From assembly GCF_019264485.1 (NCBI RefSeq), contig NZ_JAHVAA010000011.1:372001-436000 (forward strand): DNA of 64,000 bases. The letters run 5' to 3'. Both the position numbers and the translations under genes were made by a program. A model generated the notes under the pieces. It saw only the letters and a list, made by a program, of their open reading frames with translations. It was not told the DNA's origin and made no database searches. The number at the start of each line of letters is the position of its first letter. Positions within the stretch are counted from its first letter, which is position 1. Shown in pieces: positions 57,533 to 64,000 of this stretch. This stretch comes from Sediminibacterium sp. (GTDB lineage Bacteria; Bacteroidota; Bacteroidia; Chitinophagales; Chitinophagaceae).

Positions 57533-58663
57533 ATGAAGCCAGTATTATTTATAGACCGCGACGGAGTAGTGTTGCAGGAACCACCACAGGATTTTCAGAT
57601 TGATGATATTGGGAAGACTGCTTTTGTAAAAGGCAGTATTACAGCATTGTCGCAGATCGCAGCCTCCTTTGATTATTATAAAGTAATGGTAACTAACCAG
57701 GATGGATTGGGAACAACGAGTTATCCTGAAAAAGATTTCTATCCATATCATGATCTCATGATCCGAACACTGGAAGGTGAGGGTTTTGTGTTTGATGAAA
57801 TGATCATTGATCGCAGTTTTGCAGCAGACAATCAACCTACACGTAAGCCCGGTACAGCCCTGCTGCAACATTTTTTTGATGAATCGAAATTCGATCTCAC
57901 CCATTCTTATGTTATTGGCGACAGATGGAGCGATATACAATTGGCTAAAAACCTCGGATGTAAAGCCATCTATTTAAAATCACCTCTGCATTCGCTTACA
58001 GCAGAACAGGAAGCGCAATTGCGTTCGACCATTGCTTTGGAAACAGATAATTGGAAAGCAATCTATTCGTTCTTGAAACTTGGTTTGCGTAAAGTGCAGC
58101 ATGAGCGTAATACGAATGAAACAAAGATTAGTGTTAACCTTAACCTTGATGGTACTGGTGTATCGTCTATTCATACCGGTATTGGTTTCTTTGATCATAT
58201 GCTTGATCAGATTGCAAGACATGGACAGATTGATTTATCTATTGAAACAAAAGGAGATCTGCATATTGACGAACATCATACCATTGAAGATACAGGTATT
58301 GCACTGGGAGAAGCATTTGCAAAAGCATTGATCGACAAGCGAGGTATGGAACGTTATGGTTTTGCTTTGCCGATGGATGAAGCTGAGGCAAAAGTGTTGA
58401 TTGATTTTGGTGGTCGGAACTGGATCGTATGGGATGCTGAGTTTAAAAGAGAAAAAATTGGTGAAATGCCAACTGAAATGTTTTTTCATTTCTTTAAATC
58501 ATTCAGCGATGCTGCTAAATGCAACCTGAATATTGAATGTAGAGGAGAAAATGAACACCATAAAATTGAAGCCATTTTCAAAGCTTTCGCCAAAGCCATC
58601 CGAATGGCCGTAAGACGAGATCCTTTCTCCAATCATTTACCTTCAACCAAAGGGTTGTTATAG
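57533..58663 (+). CDS. hisB: Bifunctional histidinol-phosphatase / imidazoleglycerol-phosphate dehydratase
   Basis: A 376-residue two-domain enzyme for steps 7 and 9 of histidine synthesis. The N-terminal HAD phosphatase (about 1-165) has FIDRDGVVLQEP with Asp8 and Asp10, MVTNQDGLGTTSYP and YVIGDRWSDIQLAKNLGC. The zinc-binding loop of HisB-N, usually C-x-H, is not obvious here. The C-terminal dehydratase (about 185-376) has TGIGFFDHMLDQIARHGQID, DEHHTIEDTGIALGEAF and ECRGENEHHKIEAIFKAFAK, the Mn-binding His motifs. It ends the operon; hisH, hisA, hisF and hisIE do not follow. A long inverted repeat marks the 3' end. Confidence 0.96.
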   Translation: MKPVLFIDRDGVVLQEPPQDFQIDDIGKTAFVKGSITALSQIAASFDYYKVMVTNQDGLGTTSYPEKDFYPYHDLMIRTLEGEGFVFDEMIIDRSFAADNQPTRKPGTALLQHFFDESKFDLTHSYVIGDRWSDIQLAKNLGCKAIYLKSPLHSLTAEQEAQLRSTIALETDNWKAIYSFLKLGLRKVQHERNTNETKISVNLNLDGTGVSSIHTGIGFFDHMLDQIARHGQIDLSIETKGDLHIDEHHTIEDTGIALGEAFAKALIDKRGMERYGFALPMDEAEAKVLIDFGGRNWIVWDAEFKREKIGEMPTEMFFHFFKSFSDAAKCNLNIECRGENEHHKIEAIFKAFAKAIRMAVRRDPFSNHLPSTKGLL

Positions 58664-58691
58664 CCAGTTATACGCTTGTATATTTAAACGA

Positions 58692-58783
58692 CTCTGCGAA
58701 ACCTCTGTGCTCTCTTGTTCTCTGCGGTGAACTTATTCGAATAGTCACCGCAGAGAACAATAGATAATGGAGGTTTCGCAGGG
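58692..58783. repeat. Long inverted repeat at the end of the his operon
   Basis: CTCTGCGAAACCTC (58692-58705) pairs with the end of the right arm at 13 of 14 positions. After a 9-base internal loop, TTGTTCTCTGCGGTGA (58715-58730) pairs perfectly with 58745-58760, leaving a 14-base terminal loop. It spans most of the convergent gap to the sugar transferase gene. CTCTGCGG-type words are unlike those of the other families in this window. Confidence 0.9.
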
Positions 58784-58787
58784 TAAT

Positions 58788-60167
58788 TTATTTTCCTTTT
58801 CCGGATAGTATGATACGTAAAGTATGCATCATGATTTTGAAGTCGAGGAGGAGGGATGCATTTTCAATATAAATGAGATCATATTTCATGCGCTGGATCA
58901 TTTCTTCAATATTACTCGCATAACCAAATTGTACCATTCCCCAGGAAGTAAGTCCGGGTTTTACTTTTAGCAGATAACGGTAATAAGGTGTTTGTTGCAA
59001 AATCTGATCAATATAAACTTTTCTTTCAGGTCTTGGACCAATCAGACTCATATCACCGGTAAGTATATTCCAAAGCTGTGGTAATTCATCGAGTCGCCAT
59101 TTACGCATGATTTTACCCCAGGCAGTAATACGTGTATCATGATCACTTGAGAGAGCGGGTCCATTTTTTTCAGCATCTGCAACCATGCTTCTGAATTTAT
59201 AAATAATAAATGGGCGACCCTTGTATCCTACTCTTTCCTGCGCATAAATAACAGGGCCGACTGATGAAAGCCTGGTACGGATGGCAATAAACAAAAGCAA
59301 TGGTGATAATAATAATAACCCGGTTACAGCAACAAGAATATCAGTGATTCGTTTGATATTTTGCTGCCATGCACTAAGTGGGCTGGTACGTAAATCGATT
59401 AAAGAAGCGGTGAATATATTGTTGGTTTTTACAGAGCCAGAAACGATATCAAGCGTATCTGCCACCAGTTTTATGTCAACATCTTTTTCAGTCAGTATAT
59501 AAACGAGTTCGTCTATTAATGCATGATCTTTTTTCTCTAAAGCGAGTATCACTTTTTCTACCTGATAATGTTGTATGATACTGTTTAATTCTTCTGTTGA
59601 TCCCAATCGGGGAATCCATTTACTTAAACCATTACTCGTTTTTATTTCATGTGTAACAAAACCTACTACCTGCATTCCAAGGTATTTGAAGTTCTTGATT
59701 ACTTCATGATACACTTTTACAGCTTCTTTATTATTACCGATTATGATTGTATTGAAACGAATTTGACCATTTAGAATAGATCTTTTGATGAGAAGCAGAA
59801 CAATGCTTCTGTCGATGGCAAAAAGTATAAAATGAAGGAAGAAGAAAAGAATAAAGAAGTTGAAAAAATCAGGGCGCCCCCCGAAAAAAAACAAGGTGAT
59901 CGCAAGGCTGCCAATCGCAGTCTGGATAAAGGTTTCGGTTATTTCATTCAGCCTTGATTTCTCGTATAATGATTTCTGGTAAGTACCCGATAGCCCAAAA
60001 ACAAGCAGCCATACAAAAGCAGTAGTCAGACAGCCTAATATAGTAGCTTGAAAAGGCCAGGCTGTTGAGTCGGGGTAAAGCAGATAAAAAAACAACAGAT
60101 AACCTGTTATGGCAAAAAAGTAGTCGGAAAAGATATACCAACTGATCTGTTTCTTTTTGCCTTGCAT
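58788..60167 (-). CDS. Polyprenyl-phosphate sugar (glycosyl-1-phosphate) transferase
   Basis: A 459-residue inner-membrane enzyme that starts exopolysaccharide repeat units by moving a sugar-1-phosphate to undecaprenyl phosphate. N-terminal helices (about 12-32, 40-60, 75-95, 103-125) come before a CoA-binding-like Rossmann domain (about 130-250, IIIGNNKEAVKVYHEVIK). The catalytic C-terminal domain (about 265-459) starts with KRITDILVAVTGLLLLSPLL and has GRPFIIYKFRSM, KWRLDELPQLWNILTGDMSL with the Asp-Glu pair, and GPRPERKVY. It is WcaJ/EpsL-like. It follows the oxidoreductase gene by three bases and ends at a long inverted repeat. Confidence 0.93.
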   Translation of the reverse strand: MQGKKKQISWYIFSDYFFAITGYLLFFYLLYPDSTAWPFQATILGCLTTAFVWLLVFGLSGTYQKSLYEKSRLNEITETFIQTAIGSLAITLFFFGGRPDFFNFFILFFFLHFILFAIDRSIVLLLIKRSILNGQIRFNTIIIGNNKEAVKVYHEVIKNFKYLGMQVVGFVTHEIKTSNGLSKWIPRLGSTEELNSIIQHYQVEKVILALEKKDHALIDELVYILTEKDVDIKLVADTLDIVSGSVKTNNIFTASLIDLRTSPLSAWQQNIKRITDILVAVTGLLLLSPLLLFIAIRTRLSSVGPVIYAQERVGYKGRPFIIYKFRSMVADAEKNGPALSSDHDTRITAWGKIMRKWRLDELPQLWNILTGDMSLIGPRPERKVYIDQILQQTPYYRYLLKVKPGLTSWGMVQFGYASNIEEMIQRMKYDLIYIENASLLLDFKIMMHTLRIILSGKGK

Positions 60168-60170
60168 GTG

Positions 60171-61145
60171 TTACACCAGGATACTGGTATTATTGATTTT
60201 GTCCAATATCTGATGTGCTACTTCCATTGCCAGAAAACCGTCGATCTCGCTTACTACAGTTGGTTTGTTGTTAAGAATGGCGTCTACAAATGATTCGAGT
60301 TCCAGTTTAATGGCATTAGCTTGTGGAATGATGGGATTGGCAATGGCGATGGTTTTCTTTCCGTTTTGGGTATCAATATCAAAAGAAAACACATTCTGGT
60401 CATCAGGTTGTTTGAGTTTGATGATCTCTGTTTTTTTCTCCAGGAAATCAATGCCAATATATGCGTCTTTCTGAAACAGACGCATTTTCCGCATTTTTTT
60501 CATGCTGATCCGGCTGCTGGTAAGATTAGCTACACAGCCATTATTGAATTCTATACGCACATTCGCAATATCAGGCGTTTCGGTCATTACGGCTACTCCG
60601 CTGGCAGAAATATTTTTTACATCACTTTTCACCAGGCTCAGAATAATGTCGATATCATGAATCATCAGGTCGAGTATCACGCTTACTTCGGTACCTCTCG
60701 GATTAAATTGTGCCAGCCTGTGCACCTCAATAAACATGGGGTTCAGGTTCATTTCCTGAATGGCGAGGTATGCGGGGTTAAATCTTTCCACATGCCCTAC
60801 CTGCATTTTTACATTTGCTTCACGAACCATGTTTACCAGGTCTCTTCCTTCCTGAATGGTATGGGCCAGTGGTTTTTCAACAAAAACATGTTTGCCTTTA
60901 CGGATGGCCATCATACAAATATCAAAATGATGATCAGTAGGAGTAATGACATCAATAATATCACAGGCATCCATTAGTTTTTCTTCGTCTGAAAATCTTT
61001 TCACGCCATATTCATCCACTGCAATACGGGCATTATCGTTGTTGGGGTCAAAAAAGCCAACGAGTTTCACGTCTTTTATTTCTTTCCAGTTATTCAGGTG
61101 AAACTTACCCAGGTGTCCAACTCCAAAAACGCCTACTTTAAGCAT
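60171..61145 (-). CDS. Gfo/Idh/MocA family oxidoreductase, likely nucleotide-sugar related
   Basis: A 324-residue cytoplasmic NAD-dependent dehydrogenase. The Rossmann start is MLKVGVFGVGHLGKFHLNNW (GVGHLG), the catalytic motif is FVEKPLAHTIQE, and the C-terminal domain holds QVGHVERFNPAYLAIQEM and SVILDLMIHDIDIILSLVKS (Asp-x-His-D). The VEKPLA, GHVERFNPA and DLMIHDID motifs are close to WlbA-type UDP-GlcNAcA 3-dehydrogenases. It sits three bases before the sugar transferase, so a role in making a rare sugar for a surface polysaccharide is plausible (inference). Confidence 0.88.
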   Translation of the reverse strand: MLKVGVFGVGHLGKFHLNNWKEIKDVKLVGFFDPNNDNARIAVDEYGVKRFSDEEKLMDACDIIDVITPTDHHFDICMMAIRKGKHVFVEKPLAHTIQEGRDLVNMVREANVKMQVGHVERFNPAYLAIQEMNLNPMFIEVHRLAQFNPRGTEVSVILDLMIHDIDIILSLVKSDVKNISASGVAVMTETPDIANVRIEFNNGCVANLTSSRISMKKMRKMRLFQKDAYIGIDFLEKKTEIIKLKQPDDQNVFSFDIDTQNGKKTIAIANPIIPQANAIKLELESFVDAILNNKPTVVSEIDGFLAMEVAHQILDKINNTSILV

Positions 61146-61330
61146 AGCAATACAGGTATTTAATGGGTAAAGATAAATAATAGCCGCCCCCGAAAGCTAG
61201 TAAATTGTCTTATGTGGATATCCTGTCCGGCAAAACAGCCCTTTCTTCCCTGCTCCTGAAATCTTACTTAATATTGTAGACGCCCGGTACAGATACTTGA
61301 ACCCGGATATTATCCTTAACCTGGTCAATA

Positions 61331-62476
61331 ATGAATGTGGTTATCTATAGTTTATTGGTAGTTATTGCATACCCTTATGTTATATACCCCTGTTTGTCTT
61401 TTTTGATCAGTCGTTTTAAAACTGAAAAAAAGCATCCTCCATTTTATCCCTCTGTAACTGTGCTGATTGCGGCTTATAACGAGATAGATTATATCAGGCA
61501 AAAACTGAACAACACATATGCATTGGAATATCCTCGGAATTTATTACAGGTAATAGTGTTGACAGATGGATCAACTGATGGTACCGATCTTGCAGTTACT
61601 GCCGATGGAAGAGCGATACTCATACATAATCCTGAACGGAAAGGGAAAGCTGCTGCGCTGAATAGTGCCATCGGAAAAATTGAATCAGCTATTGTTGTAT
61701 GTACAGATGCTAACACCATGCTCAATAAAGATGCACTCGTTGAATTGGTTAAGCATTTTGAGGACCCTTTAATTGGTGCAGTTGCAGGAGAGAAACGAAT
61801 AATAACAGAAAAGGGAAGTGGGGGTACTGTAGCGGAAGGATTTTATTGGAAGTATGAGTCGAAGCTCAGACAATGGGATTCAAAAAATTTTTCAGTCACT
61901 GGTGCCGCCGGTGAATTATATGCAATTCGACGGGAATTAGTACAACCAATACCGCCAGATACTGTTTGTGAAGACTTGCTCATTACCATGCGCGTAATTG
62001 CGAACGGCAAAAGGGTGGTGTATGAACCGCTTGCATATGGCACAGAGAAGATGTCGGAAACAGTAGTAGATGAATGGAAAAGGAAACTGAGGATCGCTGC
62101 CGGCAGTATACAGTTTTTAGGGCGAATGAAAATGCTGAAGTTTTTTAGTAACCAGCCTTTAGCTGCATTTCAGTTCATGAGCCGGAAATTATTTCGATGG
62201 CTCATTGTACCTTATTCATTGGTTGGATTATTGCTGATCGGGTCTTTACAAGTATTTCAGACCGATGACCGCTGGATACTGATTATCTGTATTGCTCAAT
62301 TCTTTTTTTATTGCTGGGCAGTAGCGGGGTGGTTTTTTAGCAGGTACAGAGGATTGCCAGGCGTGTTTTTCTTTCCTTTTTATTTTGTTATGGCTAATGC
62401 GGCCATTATTGCAGGAACCAGTCAATACATAATGGGTAAGTCATTTGTTTTATGGGTTCGGGTTAAGCGAAGTTAA
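61331..62476 (+). CDS. Membrane glycosyltransferase family 2
   Basis: A 381-residue inner-membrane enzyme. A membrane helix (about 2-20) precedes the GT-A domain: SVTVLIAAYNEIDYIRQKL, VIVLTDGSTDGTDLAVTADG, VVCTDANTMLNKDALVELVK with the DxD-like Asp, and VCEDLLITMRVIANGKRVVY (acid ED). Three or four membrane helices follow (about 295-380), ending in a KRS tail. It resembles processive polysaccharide synthases and NodC-like transferases, but lacks a clear QxxRW (instead WKRKLRIAAGSIQ), so it may be non-processive. It is divergent from the oxidoreductase gene. Followed by a terminator. Confidence 0.9.
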   Translation: MNVVIYSLLVVIAYPYVIYPCLSFLISRFKTEKKHPPFYPSVTVLIAAYNEIDYIRQKLNNTYALEYPRNLLQVIVLTDGSTDGTDLAVTADGRAILIHNPERKGKAAALNSAIGKIESAIVVCTDANTMLNKDALVELVKHFEDPLIGAVAGEKRIITEKGSGGTVAEGFYWKYESKLRQWDSKNFSVTGAAGELYAIRRELVQPIPPDTVCEDLLITMRVIANGKRVVYEPLAYGTEKMSETVVDEWKRKLRIAAGSIQFLGRMKMLKFFSNQPLAAFQFMSRKLFRWLIVPYSLVGLLLIGSLQVFQTDDRWILIICIAQFFFYCWAVAGWFFSRYRGLPGVFFFPFYFVMANAAIIAGTSQYIMGKSFVLWVRVKRS

Positions 62477-62488
62477 GTACATAAAAAA

Positions 62489-62515
62489 ACTCCCCGCCGA
62501 GGCAGGGAGTTTTTT
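62489..62515. terminator. Bidirectional terminator
   Basis: ACTCCC (62489-62494) and GCC (62496-62498) pair with GGC (62501-62503) and GGGAGT (62505-62510), with one C-A mismatch, flanked by A- and T-runs on both sides. It separates the GT2 gene from the convergent susD gene. Confidence 0.9.
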
Positions 62516-62537
62516 ATTCTTAAGATCGAAATCTGAA

Positions 62538-64000
62538 TTAGTATCCAGGATTCTGAACCAGGTTTTTATTGGCACCCAGTACACTTTCAGGAATTGGCAG
62601 TGCCCATTCTCTTGCAGTAGCTGCAAGTGTGCAGTTACCGGCAGATGAGGTTGGCGTTCCGCAAATTGAACCACGCTGAATAATACGCGTAGTACGCTTC
62701 AGGTCGAAGAAACGATGGCCTTCACCAAACATTTCTCTTCTTCTCTCATCAGCAATGGCGTTAATCAGTGCAGTACCGGTTAACACTACTGGTGTATAAC
62801 CAGTGATACGTGCAGCACGCAAAGCATTCAGGTCGGCCAATGCAGTTACTTCATTGGCTCCTCCCAAACGGGCATTTGCTTCAGCACGGATCAGGTACAT
62901 TTCACCACTACGCAGTGCAACGAAATTGGCATTACCATCTACAAGTGTTCCTTTACCTCTGTACTTGGTAATAGCAAGGTTCGGAGTAGGATTACCCGCG
63001 GCAGGTACATTGGTAAAGTAAGCCTGATAACGCAGGTCATTACTTTGAATTAAACCGGTAGTTCCAGCTGCTGTTGCTACTTCTGGAGCAGGTCTGAAAT
63101 AACTACGGTTACTTGTTGCAAAGAAAGCAATAAATGAAGGACCAGACTGACCAGCTTCAAACTGAACGTTCCAGATGATTTCTCCTCTGTCTGTTTGTTT
63201 GTACATACCGGTAAATGCAGACTGTGTGGTAGCCAGTGGACGACCATTCAGAGCGTTGGTAGCGGCAGTTGCAGCATCAGCCCAGTTACCTGCATAGAGG
63301 TTAACCCTTGCCAATAATGCATATACTGCATTACGATCGAGGAAGGGTCTGGTTAAACCGCTGGCAGGGTTTACCGCCTGATCTACATTTCCTAACAAAG
63401 TAACTGCCTGATTCAAATCTGCAAAAATGTTATCGTAGTAATCTTTATTATTATTACGAACAGGTTTTACAGAAGTAGAAACGGTGAAGTCTTTGATATA
63501 AGGCATTGCCAGATCAGCAGTACTGCTGCGATCATATTTTACCGCAAAAAAACGGAACAGATCGAAATGGGCCATGGCACGTAATGCGTAAGCCTGTCCT
63601 TTAATCCTGTTAGACTGTCCCTGGTTATTGGCATTGGTAAATTTGTCAACATCTCTCAGGATAATATTCGCGTGTGCGATGGTATTATACGGAGCAGAAT
63701 ACAAGCTTGTAATCTGGCCGGTTGATGAGTTGAAAATCCAGTCAGCCATTGCTCTTGAGTTAGCCAGTGTTTCGGCAGAAACCTCATAGAGGTTGTCGCT
63801 CATTACATCCGGCATTAGTGCCCAGCCAGAACCGGTACCACTACCGGATCCGAAATAATCGGCTGCTCTTAAACTTCCGTATGCACCTGTTAAAACTTCT
63901 TCCACCTGTTTCATGCTGGAAGGGTTACTCAAGGCATCCAGAGAAAATTCGGGAGTCAGTTCAATGACTTCCTTTTTGGAACACCCCTGCACCAATGTAA
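62538..64000 (-). CDS. SusD/RagB family nutrient-uptake lipoprotein (5' end outside window)
   Basis: The visible part codes for 487 residues of an outer-membrane surface lipoprotein. The frame stays open to the window edge, reading TLVQGCSKKEVIELTPEFSL, so the lipobox VQGC is in view but the signal peptide and start lie beyond base 64000. The SusD fold has N-terminal TPR-like helices (AYALRAMAHFDLFRFFAVKY) and the C-terminal RagB signature YLIRAEANARLGG, ITGYTPVVL and DERRREMFGEGHRFFDLKRT. It would bind oligosaccharide or another polymer above a SusC/TonB-dependent channel, which should lie just outside the window on the same strand. The substrate is unknown. Confidence 0.92.
   Translation of the reverse strand, partial: TLVQGCSKKEVIELTPEFSLDALSNPSSMKQVEEVLTGAYGSLRAADYFGSGSGTGSGWALMPDVMSDNLYEVSAETLANSRAMADWIFNSSTGQITSLYSAPYNTIAHANIILRDVDKFTNANNQGQSNRIKGQAYALRAMAHFDLFRFFAVKYDRSSTADLAMPYIKDFTVSTSVKPVRNNNKDYYDNIFADLNQAVTLLGNVDQAVNPASGLTRPFLDRNAVYALLARVNLYAGNWADAATAATNALNGRPLATTQSAFTGMYKQTDRGEIIWNVQFEAGQSGPSFIAFFATSNRSYFRPAPEVATAAGTTGLIQSNDLRYQAYFTNVPAAGNPTPNLAITKYRGKGTLVDGNANFVALRSGEMYLIRAEANARLGGANEVTALADLNALRAARITGYTPVVLTGTALINAIADERRREMFGEGHRFFDLKRTTRIIQRGSICGTPTSSAGNCTLAATAREWALPIPESVLGANKNLVQNPGY

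Noticed and set aside
58788..62476. A full exopolysaccharide gene cluster
   Set aside because: Only three relevant genes are present and they are on two strands, without Wzx, Wzy, Wza or Wzc. They are described singly instead.
1..64000. tRNA and rRNA genes, insertion sequences, prophage
   Set aside because: No tRNA-like T-loop with acceptor stems, rRNA conserved blocks, transposase or phage proteins could be recognised by eye on either strand.

Overview
The window reads as chromosome of a member of the Bacteroidota, most likely a Chitinophagaceae-type soil or freshwater bacterium (the phylum is well supported, the family is inference). Evidence for the phylum: a type IX secretion plug protein, a SusD/RagB lipoprotein, PorT-like barrels, families largely confined to the phylum (DUF5683, DUF2911, DUF4954, DUF3472), promoters of the TAnnTTTG type, and starts without clear Shine-Dalgarno sequences. 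No rRNA, tRNA, phage, transposase or CRISPR array is visible. The content is mostly core and metabolic genes.

Layout. 1-7 kb: edge-truncated LolC/FtsX-type permease, T9SS plug protein, SRP RNA, transaldolase, an oxidoreductase and a large secreted S9 peptidase. 7-11 kb: an OmpR-type response regulator and histidine kinase, followed by a universal-stress-like protein and a bestrophin channel. Between the two pairs lies an array of 7-base direct repeats at 11-base period that looks like an OmpR-family operator. 11-16 kb: small membrane proteins, a WYL regulator, two DinB-like proteins and a minimal ABC unit. 16-27 kb: aconitase, kdsA, threonine dehydrogenase, an Fe-S type Rrf2 regulator, and a run dapB-DUF5683-parB-parA. 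27-38 kb: metallophosphoesterase, DUF2911, DUF4954 with glmS, mgtE, SET and AraC proteins. 38-52 kb: carbohydrate genes (GH1, a DUF3472-FKBP fusion, trehalase-MFS-lactonase, GH16) plus a thioredoxin lipoprotein, a second bestrophin and a second S9 peptidase.

52.3-58.7 kb is a histidine operon. It begins with a Bacteroidota promoter, a 16-residue leader peptide with five histidines (four in a row) and a complete terminator/antiterminator pair. Then come hisG, hisD, hisC, a PQQ-dependent sugar-dehydrogenase-like protein, a c-type cytochrome and a bifunctional hisB. hisH, hisA, hisF and hisIE are not present. The window closes with polysaccharide genes (polyprenyl-phosphate sugar transferase, Gfo/Idh/MocA oxidoreductase, GT2) and an edge-truncated SusD lipoprotein.

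The most striking non-genic feature is a set of long inverted repeats in intergenic gaps, built from a few recurring word families (CTTTCGGTCTTCC, GGTCCATAGACTATGG, CTCCCTTTCTCTTTG, AGAGGAACAGAG, GATGGCAGATCT and others). Several are perfect over 17-25 bp. They touch or contain stop codons at a number of sites. Of 14 convergent gene junctions, six carry a compact terminator hairpin only, seven carry one of these long repeats (one of them plus a terminator), and one overlaps. The repeats, the stress operator and the his operon are the parts most worth following up.
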